This document shows positions 36,858 to 46,700 of a DNA stretch of 64,000 nt, piece after piece; within the stretch, counting starts at the first letter, position 1, and every line of letters starts with the position of its first letter. The position numbers and the translations under genes are program-made. The notes below the pieces were generated by a model. The model saw only the letters and a list, made by a program, of their open reading frames with translations. It ran no database searches and was not told the origin of the DNA. The DNA lies in contig NZ_PYMB01000002.1 in NCBI RefSeq assembly GCF_003026455.1, forward strand, positions 548,699 through 612,698, read 5' to 3'. This stretch comes from Photobacterium rosenbergii. Lineage in GTDB: Bacteria > Pseudomonadota > Gammaproteobacteria > Enterobacterales > Vibrionaceae.

Positions 36858-37210
36858 ATTACAACCTTCTAATTGCTCACAGTTTTACGACATTGTTTTT
36901 AGTTTTTGATGTTGCATCAAAATGATAATACGGATCGAAAGACTATGTTGGGTCAAAAATGTGATGATGTTAATGAGATTGTTACATTTCGTGATTACAC
37001 TTTGCGCAACTGTTGACTAGGTCGCAGGTGTTTTAATTGGTCGATAAGTGAACAATCAGTGAGCTGGCGTTTGAATCATATACTAAGATACTGACAAATA
37101 AGGCTTGATCTGAAACAAGCTTTTACAGATTAAGTTGGCTTTAGGGTTGCAACATTTTATTTACAAGCGCATTATCTTGCGTCGAGTACAGCGAGTCATA
37201 AGGATAAAAA
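36858..37210. other. Intergenic region between HiPIP and HAD hydrolase genes
   Basis: About 350 bases between divergent genes. It must contain both promoters; I see no clear operator, hairpin or small gene. Confidence 0.45.
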
Positions 37211-37873
37211 ATGGCAAATTTGTTTTTATTAGATATTGATGGGGCGCTGGTGGATTCCAAAAACCTAGAACTGAACTGCTATGTGAAAGCAGTCAAAGAC
37301 GTTCTGGGTGTTGAAATGGACACAGATCTTTCCCATTACTCCAACCTTACCGATGCCGGTGTGTTAGATGAACTCATCGCCAAGCATGGTATTTCCGAAA
37401 GCCGTTCACTTATCCATCGTAAAGTAGAAAGCCGTTATTCTGAATTGGTTCAGCAGGCCATTAAAGACAGCCCAGAGACAGTCAGTGAAGTGATGGGGGC
37501 CAAGGCGTTCTTGGACCAGATGCAAGATCAGCAAGATACCCATATTGCGATCGCAACAAGTAGTTGGGCATCAACGGCAAAAATGATGCTTCGCGCGGCA
37601 GGAATCGATATCAGCAATGTGACGTTTGCTTCATCTTCTGATGCGTTGAGCCGTACTGAAATCATGGCATTGGCGGCATTTCGTGCAAAACAAGATTCAG
37701 GTGTGGTGTTTGATCGTCGTGTTGTTTTCGCCAATGGTGAGCGCAGCAAAAATGCCTCGCAAGAGCTTGGCTATGATTATGTGGAAGTTGGCAATGTATC
37801 GGGCAACCATCCACATATCCCGAACCTGGCGCATTACCAGGCAGCGTTTTCACGACTAGCGTTATCCGCTTAA
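37211..37873 (+). CDS. HAD-superfamily hydrolase
   Basis: A 220-residue HAD phosphatase. Motif I is FLLDIDGALVDS (Asp nucleophile and second Asp), with a helical cap typical of the beta-phosphoglucomutase branch, and motif II is HIAIATSSWAS. The acidic motif IV is not the standard DD pair: the segment reads VVFANGERSKNASQELG. Substrate unknown. AAGGAT precedes the ATG. Confidence 0.8.
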   Translation: MANLFLLDIDGALVDSKNLELNCYVKAVKDVLGVEMDTDLSHYSNLTDAGVLDELIAKHGISESRSLIHRKVESRYSELVQQAIKDSPETVSEVMGAKAFLDQMQDQQDTHIAIATSSWASTAKMMLRAAGIDISNVTFASSSDALSRTEIMALAAFRAKQDSGVVFDRRVVFANGERSKNASQELGYDYVEVGNVSGNHPHIPNLAHYQAAFSRLALSA

Positions 37874-37993
37874 TCCTACGGGTATTAAGCGTGATGTGAG
37901 AATCATTCCAGATTCTTAACTCTTTGGGCGTAATGCGGAATTTTCTGCATATAGTATAAGCAGTTATTTTCTTTTCTTTGCATTCGAACTGCT

Positions 37994-38623
37994 ATGCTAA
38001 TTTTACGCCCAATGGGTCAATTATCCCTTTTCCTCTTTATTACCTCTCTGCTTCTATCTCCATTGCCCTTACAAGCGGCACAGGAGGAGGTCCCATACTG
38101 CCACCGTTATGCAGATTTTAACTTCCCTGACTACATGGCACTTTGGAATGAAGAAGAGCCAGAATTAACTGCATCCACCTATTTTTCTATGTTGAATATG
38201 GCGGCAAGCAGCGCAGATAAAACCTTTCTCAGTGAGTTATTCAGTCAAATAGGGCGTACTTTTCTAATACGTGAAGATTTAGAGCAAGCTAAATATTATC
38301 TGGCGCAAGCTGAAGTATATTTGGGTGATGCCGAGCCTAGGGCCCGGGCTTATTTTTTGAGGGAGAAAGCGCGTTACTACGCCTATAGCGAACAACAGGA
38401 ACAAGCAAATGAATTGCTGCTTGAATCATGGGATATCTCTAAACAAGAGCAATATGAGCAATTGGCAATCGAAACAGCACTCGATCTTAGTGATAATTCG
38501 ATAGCTAAGCTGAATCAAGAAGATAGGGATCATTGGCGGCAAATTGCGGAAAGGCTAGCAGCATCGACGAAAGATGAAAGGGCTAAAATCTGGGTTTTGC
38601 AGAACCAGTCTCGATTCATCTAA
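37994..38623 (+). CDS. Exported protein with TPR-like helices, function unknown
   Basis: A 209-residue protein with a hydrophobic signal peptide (about residues 1-29, ending LQAA) followed by an all-helical region with TPR-like periodicity (residues 75-160, for example IREDLEQAKYYLAQAEVYLG). I do not recognise the family. Two ATG starts are possible (37994 or 38012), neither with a good ribosome binding site. It may mediate protein contacts in the periplasm. Confidence 0.65.
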   Translation: MLILRPMGQLSLFLFITSLLLSPLPLQAAQEEVPYCHRYADFNFPDYMALWNEEEPELTASTYFSMLNMAASSADKTFLSELFSQIGRTFLIREDLEQAKYYLAQAEVYLGDAEPRARAYFLREKARYYAYSEQQEQANELLLESWDISKQEQYEQLAIETALDLSDNSIAKLNQEDRDHWRQIAERLAASTKDERAKIWVLQNQSRFI

Positions 38624-38720
38624 TTGGTTTATTATCTATCTCCCATACCCTGAGGATTAGATAGAACCCTCTATAAGTTCTATGATAAATATTAGGAAAA
38701 GGAGCTTGGAGTAATATCAC

Positions 38721-39128
38721 ATGGATGAGAAGTGGGTTCTGCAATGGTTTAACGATGTATGGTCTAACGCTAACAGTACAATGCTGCAGGAGTTAGCCAC
38801 CGATCCTTTTCATTTCCACGTGCCGGGTGGGAAAAGCTACCTTCTTAGCCATACCGAATACCTTAACTTTATAACGGTATGGGGCCAGCGTTTTAGGGAT
38901 GTTAGCTTCCGTATTATTGATACCATCAAAGATGAGAATAAAACGGTCGTCGTTTATCAGTGTCATGCGTTGTATTGCGGTGGTTGGGCAAAGATCCCGG
39001 CGAAAAAACAGAAAGTCATGATGACAGGGATGGCTTATTTCAAACATCATGGGGACAAAATTGTTGATTGCCGACTTGAAGACAGCAGCTTTGACTTATA
39101 TCAGCAACTCACCCGTCGCCTAGAATAA
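38721..39128 (+). CDS. SnoaL/NTF2-like small protein
   Basis: A 135-residue soluble protein with the cone fold pattern of the NTF2/SnoaL group: N-terminal helices WVLQWFNDVWSNANSTMLQE, then strands FHFHVPGG, FRIIDTIKDENKTVVVYQCH and GMAYFKHHGDKIVDC. Polyketide-cyclase-like or ligand-binding function is possible; no catalytic residue can be assigned with confidence. A terminator follows directly. Confidence 0.7.
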   Translation: MDEKWVLQWFNDVWSNANSTMLQELATDPFHFHVPGGKSYLLSHTEYLNFITVWGQRFRDVSFRIIDTIKDENKTVVVYQCHALYCGGWAKIPAKKQKVMMTGMAYFKHHGDKIVDCRLEDSSFDLYQQLTRRLE

Positions 39129-39129
39129 C

Positions 39130-39165
39130 AACACCCCGTGTGATTATCTCAACACGGGGTGTTTT
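39130..39165. terminator. Bidirectional terminator
   Basis: Perfect stem AACACCCCGTGT / ACACGGGGTGTT with a 10-base loop and a TTTT end. It separates convergent genes. Confidence 0.88.
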
Positions 39166-39198
39166 CGATTTTGCCAACGCGTTATGTATAACCCGTTA

Positions 39199-40572
39199 TT
39201 AGGCAGTCTGTAGATTGGCAGGCGGTGGTGTCAGTTTTTGGAAAAACTCTCGCGTCTCCGTCACAATCACATCACGTAGCAAGATCAAACCAATCAGGTT
39301 AGGGATTGCCATCAAACCATTTACGATATCGGCAATCAGCCAAATCATATCCAGTTTCATAAAGGCACCTGCTGCAATCAATACCAAGAATAAAATCTTG
39401 TATGGCAGGATAGCTTTCACGCCAAATAGGTACGTGATACAACGCTCACCGTAGTAGTTCCAGCCAAGGATAGTGGTAAAGGCGAAGAACATCAGGCCGA
39501 TAGTGACCATCATTGGACCGATAAAGCTTGAGTCCAAACCGCTAGCAAAAGCGTAGCTAGTCATTGCCGCGCCGGCGTAATCACTTTGCCATGCGCCAGT
39601 TACCACTAGGGTAAGGCCTGTCATGGTACAGATGATGATGGTGTCGAAGAAAGTACCCGTCATCGAGATCAAGCCTTGCTCCACACAAGAATCTGTTTTC
39701 GCTGCTGCCGCAGCCATAGGCGCACTACCTAGGCCTGATTCATTGGAGAACACACCACGCGCAATACCCGATTGGATAGCAAGCATAATACCTGCACCGA
39801 CAAAACCACCTGTCGCAGCATGGCCAGTAAATGCCGACTGCACAACTAATTGAATGGCTTCAGGAATAGCGCTGTATTGAGAACCCAGCACAATCACACA
39901 GGCAATAATGTAGAACACTGCCATGAAAGGAACGACTTTACTTGCTACCTTGGCAATAGATTTCACACCGCCAAGCGTTACCACTGCAACGAGAATGGTC
40001 AGCACAATTACTGTGATTTCACGTGGAATTTCAAAGGATAGGTAGGCGGCATCAACAATCGCATTGGCTTGTGGGAAGGTACCGATACCAAAGCAGGCAA
40101 CACCCAAAGCGAATACAGCGAACATGCGCGCTAGCCATTTTTGACCCGTCCCTTTTTCGATGTAATACATCGGGCCGCCCAGCATTTGTCCGTTGGCATC
40201 AACTTCGCGGTATTTAACAGCTAACAAGCACTCTGCGTATTTGGTTGCCATACCGAACAAAGCAGCCAACCACATCCAGAATAGAGCACCCGGACCACCG
40301 AGTTTGATTGCGGTAGCAACACCGACAATATTACCGGTACCAATGGTGGCAGAAAGTGCGGTACATAGCGCGGCAAAACTTGAAACATCACCGTCAGCTT
40401 TGCTGTTTTTATTACCCTTGAACAGGTAGCCCAAAGCGAGGGGTAGGTAGCGGATCTGGATCAGTCCAAGGCGAACTGTCAGGTAAATACCTGTACCTAC
40501 TAGCAAAAGAAGTAGTGGTGGGCCCCAAACGAGGTTATCGATAGTTTGTAAGAAGTTATATAGTGGGTTCAT
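39199..40572 (-). CDS. Alanine or glycine:cation symporter, AGCS family
   Basis: A 457-residue sodium-coupled amino-acid symporter with about eleven membrane segments. Family blocks seen are ALSATIGTGNIVGVATAIKLGGPGA, GGPMYYIEKGTG and FSNESGLGSAPMAAAAAKTD (given here in part). I start at ATG 40572, the family N-terminus MNPLYNFLQTID. A tandem glycine riboswitch lies directly upstream on the same strand, so glycine is the likely substrate and inducer. Confidence 0.93.
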   Translation of the reverse strand: MNPLYNFLQTIDNLVWGPPLLLLLVGTGIYLTVRLGLIQIRYLPLALGYLFKGNKNSKADGDVSSFAALCTALSATIGTGNIVGVATAIKLGGPGALFWMWLAALFGMATKYAECLLAVKYREVDANGQMLGGPMYYIEKGTGQKWLARMFAVFALGVACFGIGTFPQANAIVDAAYLSFEIPREITVIVLTILVAVVTLGGVKSIAKVASKVVPFMAVFYIIACVIVLGSQYSAIPEAIQLVVQSAFTGHAATGGFVGAGIMLAIQSGIARGVFSNESGLGSAPMAAAAAKTDSCVEQGLISMTGTFFDTIIICTMTGLTLVVTGAWQSDYAGAAMTSYAFASGLDSSFIGPMMVTIGLMFFAFTTILGWNYYGERCITYLFGVKAILPYKILFLVLIAAGAFMKLDMIWLIADIVNGLMAIPNLIGLILLRDVIVTETREFFQKLTPPPANLQTA

Positions 40573-40679
40573 TTTCTCTTTACCTTTAAACATCAAAGGA
40601 AGAGATAAAGAACAACAGTTATACCGTTGTATGGTGTATCAGAATGTTGGTGTTACTTTCTGTGCTGTTGATCTTATCT

Positions 40680-40930
40680 CCTCTGTCCTTTTGCCTGAGA
40701 GTTTCACCTGAAATCAGGTTTGCTCCTTCGGCGTCCGATTTAACGGATCTCTCCAGAGGCTCCTCCAACAACAGTCCATACCTTACTTAGCAATTGACTA
40801 AGAAGGTGCCTGAAAGATTTACTGACCATTGTTTGCAGTGACTGCAAACAGGATAGTGAGCTTACTTCTTCGGCGGGCTCGATACTTCGTCGTTTTGACG
40901 TTGTACTTGCCACTCTCCTGCTGTCTTCAT
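40680..40930 (-). promoter_or_regulatory. Tandem glycine riboswitch
   Basis: Read on the minus strand, two aptamers follow each other. The first begins GCAGGAGAGTGGC and has CGCCGAAGAAGTAAG and TCTTTCAGGCACC; the second begins CTCTGGAGAGATCCG and has CGCCGAAGGAGCAAAC and CTCTCAGGCAAAAGGACAGA. These are the standard glycine-aptamer core sequences. It ends about 110 bases before the AGCS symporter start, and the tandem form allows cooperative response, known to switch on glycine degradation or, in Vibrio, transporters. Confidence 0.92.
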
Positions 40931-40939
40931 CGGAACTCA

Positions 40940-41580
40940 AATTTGCCGAGACATACTAATAGATAAAAATGCGATTGTCTTCAAAAAATTCGACAAAATT
41001 TAAGAGGATGAATTGACGTGCTAGATAATTATGCGTGCGTTTTCATGTGTCGTGGGTAATTCGGCCATGTTTGGGTTGCTTGTTTTTTAGCCTGATTAAA
41101 ACCTATCGCCTATAAAAATTTGTGATGCAGTTTGTGTGCGGTGTATGTAGGTTCACTGCAAGTGTATTGATATGGTCTTTTTCTTGCTTATGAGTTTTAG
41201 CACTATAATTTTGTGGTGTGAGCGGCGAAAAAAAGCAAAAGTTAATTTTAATAAAATACAGTACGGATTAATTTGTTAGATTTTTTTTGAATAAAAAAAT
41301 CAAGTTAATTCACTTTTGCTATATCCCATGAGATTTTAAAGGCAGATATGCGTTATAAGCTGTTGAAGTATTCGCATTAGCAGAATATTTTGAGAAAACA
41401 GCGTTAATGTTGCAACAAATTTGCTGTCTGGAATTTTTTGGGTTTATAGACGTTAATTATCAATGTATCGTCACTTTTTTGACGGGCATAAAACTATAAA
41501 AAGATCGACGAAGATTTATGACAGGGAGAGTTCAGACAGACAAAACGTTTGTAACTTTCTTAATAGATTAAGGTGAAGCT
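40940..41580. other. AT-rich intergenic region upstream of the AraC-type gene
   Basis: About 640 bases, strongly AT-rich, between the riboswitch and the next gene. It includes an imperfect 13-base inverted repeat, GCAAAAGTTAATT (41235-41247) and AATTCACTTTTGC (41307-41319), and two T/A runs of seven to eight bases. It likely carries two divergent promoters. No coding gene was seen. Confidence 0.5.
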
Positions 41581-42288
41581 GTGATTTGGGTTAGTTGTAG
41601 CCACTTCGATAAAGTGGCAGAAGCGAAAGAAAACCTTAAGATGTCACATGATGTGGTGGACGTCTCACCTTTTGAGCTGTTATCAACCATGACAGGTCAG
41701 GAGCTGATCTTCCTCGAGGTCATAGACTCAACGTCGAATGGTTTTGAATTACTGCAGTCGGTGAAAAGCCGATTTCCGCAAACAAAAGTCGTGGTGGTAT
41801 ACCATAGCCTAGATGCCGACCTTGCACTCAATGTGCTCCGCGCCGGTGGTGAAGATGTCATTGCGTCTAATGCGACCAAACAAGAGATTGATGCCTGCTT
41901 CAGTCGATTACACACTCACAATGTGGTTGCAGAGCCTGTACAAGGTTATGAGCAGCGTGAACTCTCTATACGGCCAGCACTTAAGATTATTGATGAGAAC
42001 ATTAGTTCCCCGTTGAGGGAAGAAGATCTCGCCAATGCTTGTCATTACTCGCCAACGTACTTTTCACGATTGTTCCATAACGTCATGGGTGTCACGCTCA
42101 AGCAGTATATTATCAAGAAACGGTTAGATTTAGCCTGTGGGCTGTTAAGCTCTGACCGGGAAAAGATTTCCCAGATTGCCCACTCAGCAGGCTTTAAAGA
42201 TGTTTCTTATTTTTCTCGGGTATTTAAAAAGCATATGGGCTGCTCGCCGGGTGAATTCAGGATGCGAAAACACAACTTACATACCTGA
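41581..42288 (+). CDS. AraC-family regulator with degenerate receiver domain
   Basis: A 235-residue protein. Residues 1-115 follow the receiver fold (LIFLEVIDSTSNGFELLQSV, TKVVVVYHSLDADLALNVLR, GGEDVIASNATKQEI), and residues 130-232 are an AraC DNA-binding domain with helices DLANACHYSPTYFSRLFHNV and ISQIAHSAGFKDVSYFSRVF. The position of the phospho-accepting Asp reads Glu (FLEV), and the conserved Lys near the end of the receiver is absent, so it should not be phosphorylated normally. GTG start with AAGGTG 5 bases upstream. No sensor kinase is near. Confidence 0.85.
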   Translation: MIWVSCSHFDKVAEAKENLKMSHDVVDVSPFELLSTMTGQELIFLEVIDSTSNGFELLQSVKSRFPQTKVVVVYHSLDADLALNVLRAGGEDVIASNATKQEIDACFSRLHTHNVVAEPVQGYEQRELSIRPALKIIDENISSPLREEDLANACHYSPTYFSRLFHNVMGVTLKQYIIKKRLDLACGLLSSDREKISQIAHSAGFKDVSYFSRVFKKHMGCSPGEFRMRKHNLHT

Positions 42289-42312
42289 GTAATCAACCTA
42301 AAATGACCAAAT

Positions 42313-42347
42313 AACAACCTATTACAAAAATTGATAGGTTGTTTTTG
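42313..42347 (+). terminator. Terminator of the AraC-type gene
   Basis: Stem AACAACCTAT / ATAGGTTGTT with an 11-base loop, followed by TTTTG. It lies 25 bases past the stop. Confidence 0.82.
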
Positions 42348-42545
42348 CTTTTATTGAGTTCGAAACCTCAACTTCTCCTTCCGAAAGTCGATAATATTCC
42401 CTGTTTTTATGAATCGATAAGGTTTATTGCTCCTTGCTATGGGTAAATACCAAAGGGGCAAATTACTTTTAGTAAGATATGTGTTTGTCTGCATATAATA
42501 AAAGTGGGATGTTAGTTCAAAAAAGATGCTTGCGGTAAGAATGGA

Positions 42546-43685
42546 ATGACGACGTATTTCGATATTTTAGGAGTTAAAAAGAATACGCCTCTGGCTGATG
42601 TAAAGCGACGTTATAAGTTGCTTTCTAGCCGGTGCCACCCCGATAAAGGGGGCTCCAAGTCAATTATGCAGATGCTCAGCCAAGCCTATGAAAAGGTAAT
42701 GACGGGTCATGGCCATGAAGAAGCAGTTCATGTGGTTTACCTGAAGTCTAATGAGCAGACAGTGGTATGGAAGAAAAAGTGTCAGCAACTTGAAGAGCAA
42801 TTTACTGAGCTTAAGCAACAAAATGAAGAATTAGAAAGAAAGCTGAAAGCTGCTCGTGAAGAGCTTAAACAAAAAGCCACACCATCTGATGACGAAAAAA
42901 ACTATAAACAGATGATGGAAGAAGACATGCAAGCTTTGCGGAGGGAAAACCGCCGCCTGCAGTCAAAAGTGGATAGCCTACGTCTTGAAAAACGAAGTGA
43001 TAGTAAGGAGATCACCAAGTCAGAGCTCCCTGGCCAGCTTGTAGCGGCGTCACAGAAACTCACGCCTGCGGTTGCCAGTCAGATTAAGGCTATTGGCAGA
43101 AGTCGTTACTGGGCACGTTTAGCAGTGCTAGCTATACCCATTGCTTTGGTATGGATAGCGATGGGTCCAGGCAAAGAGCCGTTGATGAATGTGTGGAATA
43201 GCCTTAATCCGCCACCGCAAAAAGTCAGTAAACCGTCTATGCGTCTGCTTCATCACGATCCAAGTGAGAATGAAGAAGATGAAAATAAGAAAACAGCCTC
43301 GACGGAAAACCTTCAGTCTGCTGAAAAGAAAATTGTGCCTGTTATCCAGTTGAGCAATGAAGTGGGTATTTGGCAACTAATGAAATTTGCCAATACGTCG
43401 AATTATTACATCAGTGTGCGTAGTGAAAAGGGATCGTATGTGATCAAAAGCTGTGAAGGCGATTTCCAATATTATAAAAACACCTTGCAGCGTTCGGGGC
43501 GGATGGCCGCCAACCTCATTTATGCCCGTGACGAACGACATTTTGAAATCTACGATATTCCTTATGGTAATGGCTCTTTTGCACATAATTGGGCCAAGAG
43601 TAAGAGTCTGCTGATCAATAACGAATACTTTCCGAATAACAATTTCGCCTCTTCTTACAGCAACTTGCAACAGCATTGCCAATAA
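42546..43685 (+). CDS. Membrane-anchored J-domain protein
   Basis: A 379-residue protein with four parts: an N-terminal J domain (residues 1-55, HPD motif in SRCHPDKGG), a charged coiled coil (about 75-160), one transmembrane helix (about 193-212, LAVLAIPIALVWIAM), and a C-terminal domain of about 115 residues without a family I can name (GIWQLMKFANTSNYYISVRS). The HPD motif implies that it stimulates an Hsp70 ATPase from the cytoplasmic side, with the C-terminal part then in the periplasm. It lacks zinc-finger and Gly/Phe regions of DnaJ. Single gene. Confidence 0.82.
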   Translation: MTTYFDILGVKKNTPLADVKRRYKLLSSRCHPDKGGSKSIMQMLSQAYEKVMTGHGHEEAVHVVYLKSNEQTVVWKKKCQQLEEQFTELKQQNEELERKLKAAREELKQKATPSDDEKNYKQMMEEDMQALRRENRRLQSKVDSLRLEKRSDSKEITKSELPGQLVAASQKLTPAVASQIKAIGRSRYWARLAVLAIPIALVWIAMGPGKEPLMNVWNSLNPPPQKVSKPSMRLLHHDPSENEEDENKKTASTENLQSAEKKIVPVIQLSNEVGIWQLMKFANTSNYYISVRSEKGSYVIKSCEGDFQYYKNTLQRSGRMAANLIYARDERHFEIYDIPYGNGSFAHNWAKSKSLLINNEYFPNNNFASSYSNLQQHCQ

Positions 43686-43687
43686 TA

Positions 43688-43730
43688 GAAAGCCAGCACA
43701 ACAGGTAGGCCTGATGTGCTGGCTTGTTTC
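43688..43730. terminator. Bidirectional terminator
   Basis: Stem AAGCCAGCACA / TGTGCTGGCTT with an inner CAGG / CCTG pairing, ending TGTTTC. It lies between the convergent J-protein and RND genes. Confidence 0.82.
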
Positions 43731-43749
43731 TATCCAATCAACCTACAAG

Positions 43750-46700
43750 TTAATGTGCAGTAGTACTACTTAACTCGACGTTGCGTACAGCTAGTGGCTT
43801 GTATTTGACCGCTAGCTTGAACGCGGCTGGGACAAAGTAAAACGAGACTAGGGTTGTGAGCAGGGTACCACCTGCGATAGCGACGGCAAATGGTGGCCAG
43901 AAGCCACCTCCTGCAAGGATCAAAGGCATGAACCCACCGATAGTCGTAATGGTTGTCGAGGTGATGTGGCGGGTACAACTCATCACGGCGGTAACAATGG
44001 CATCAAGGTTACCTTCGCTGGCTTCAGGGCTGCTCTTGAGTTCAGCCAGAATCACGATAGCGGCATTGATAGCAAGGCCGACCAGACCCAGTAAGCCGAT
44101 AATGACAGTGAAGCCAAACGGATAGCCGAAGGCTGCCACCGATAAAAGACCTAACCCAGCCGATAGAATACCGACAAAGAAGATCACCAAACTTAATCGG
44201 AAGGAATTGAAAGACAGCACCACGACCATGATCAGAAGGGTGATCACCATAGTCAGGTTGGCCATCAAATTACCAACTGACTCATTTCGCTCTGCCGACT
44301 CACCACCAAACTCAATGCTGTAGCCACTAGGTATGCTTGCTTGATATTTCTCAAGCTCTGCTTGGAAGTGGATCAAAGCCGTTTGCGGTAGCACACCGGC
44401 TCGGATATAGCCTTCAATCACGTTTACACGTTGCCCATTTCGGCGCGGGATAGCACCTCTGCTAGGCGTTAGTGATAAATCAGCTATCGCGAATACAGGC
44501 AAACCCATCAAGTCGCTCTCGGATTTCACCGGAAGCGGTAGGCTGCTCAATTGACTCATATTTTCCCGGCTATCATCACTGACCCTAACACGCACAGGAA
44601 TAGATTCGGTTGCTTCGATAATACTGCCGCTTTGCCGTCCGGTGAAGGTAGCTTGAAGTAGGTCAGCAAAATCTTTAAGGGTCAGTCCGCTTAACTGGCT
44701 CGCCTCTTCGTTGACGTTTAGCCATACCTTAGGCGTTCCTGGTTGTAGGGTTTCCCGGGTATGGGTAACGTTAGGTGTGCTAGCCATGATGAGGCGGATA
44801 TCTTCACCAATCGCTTTGAGCCTGTCTAGGTTAGGGCCATACAGTCGCACTTCCAACGGTGCATTGAAGGGAGGACCTTGTTCAAGCTTGCGCACCAGGA
44901 TTTGTGCATTGGGCATTTGTTTATCAAGATCTGCCTGCAGGGCTGGGATCATGGCATTGGCAAGCTCGAAATCACGGACTTTGACCATGGCTTGGGCAAA
45001 GTAAGGGGCACCTTGTTGACGGCTAACTAGGTTGTAGTAAAACGATGGGAAATTACCGCCGACAACCCAACTTACCCGTTTCACACCTTCGTATTCTGCC
45101 ATGATTTCATCAACCTGTTTGGTGGCTTCCGAGGTCGCAAAGATGCTGGACTGAGGGGGCAAGAACACCTGTATTTCGAACATATCCCTATCTGATGGTG
45201 GGAAGAACTGTTCCGTTAAGGTTGTTGCTGCCCAAAAACCGGTGAAAGGCAGGATACAGACTAAACCAGCAGTGATCAGCGGGTGTTTGATGGCATAAAG
45301 AATCGAGCCTTCAAAACGTTTGCTCACCGCAGGTATTACGATACCAGTATGGTACCAACGTTGACCCTGATTGATCGAAGGTAATAACCGAGAAGCAAAA
45401 CCGGCGACTAATGTATGTGAGATTAGATAAGAGCCAATCAGCGAGAAGCAAACGGTAATCGCGATAGCACCGACGAATTCGCCGGCAGGGCCTGGCATCA
45501 GGAATATCGGTGCAAAGGCCAATACAGTGGTTAATGTCGAGCCAAGCAACGGGATCCACAAGTGGCGGATAGCCTGCATAGCAGCTTCAATTTTGGCTTT
45601 GCCTTGTTGGCGGTAATGCTGGATGGTATCAACCATCACTATCGCATTGTCGACCATGATACCCAGTGCAACAATCAACCCGGTGACCGACATTTGATTG
45701 ATGGGAAGCCCGGTGAATTTCATCATCGACAAAGTGACTAGGCTAGTAAGTGGCAGGGAAATGGCAACAATGATCGCCGAGCGGATCCCCAATGTCAGCA
45801 GCAATACGACCAGGATGATCGAAAAGCCGAGCAGCAAACTTTGGTTAAGATCGGACAGGCGGGTTTCTGTATAGCTTTGCTGTTCGAAAATCACATCAAC
45901 CGACACATTGGAAGGCAATTGTTGACGGTATTGATCTAATAACCGATTCATCCGATCAGTCCACTGATCGACACGAAGCGTAGGTTGCATTCGGGCAGCA
46001 ACAATGATCGCAGGCTTGCCGTTTACAACCCCGATTTCAGATGGAGGGGAGGCTGCTGTACGCTCTACTTCGGCAATATCTTCGATACGGATTAAGAACC
46101 CGTTGTCATCCATTGCAATTGGGACGCGACGGACCCTGTCGAGGGTATCCAACGAGTCGGAAACTTCCAAGGCAAATCTGTTATTACCATTGACCAACTC
46201 ACCGGCTGAGTTTTTGGCATCTGCTTGGTCTATTGCTTGTGATAATGAGATTGCAGAGCGTCCAAGGGCGCTGGTAGCGGCAGGATCAAGAGTGACTTGA
46301 ATTTCTTCATCAGGCAGGCCGTATACATCAACAAACTCCACACCGCTCATGATCCGCATGCGGTTGCCAAGCTCAATGGCGTAACGGCGTAAAGTCAATA
46401 GATCTGGCTGGCTCTCACCTTGCCAGGTCAACGCCGTGATCATGGTGAAGGCATAGCCATGCTCGTTTTGTAAATCGGGCACAGACGATCCTGCGGGCAA
46501 TGAAGGCGTAACATCAGACAGTTTATCCCGGGTTCTCGACCATACGGGTTCAGAGTCGGTGATCTCGTCATTGAGCTCTACTCGAATGACGGAAATACCA
46601 GGCCGTGATACAGAAGAGAGCTCTTTGATCTCTTCTAACTGACGCAGCTCGGTTTCGATCTTCTCCGTGATCAATGCTTCGACCCGCTCAGCCGTCGCCC

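Noticed and set aside
37994..38623. Assigning the TPR-like exported protein to a known signalling family
   Set aside because: It has helical repeats only; no catalytic or DNA-binding domain is visible.
40740..40940. 66-codon open frame on the minus strand
   Set aside because: It lies wholly inside the tandem glycine riboswitch and its translation has no protein-like features.
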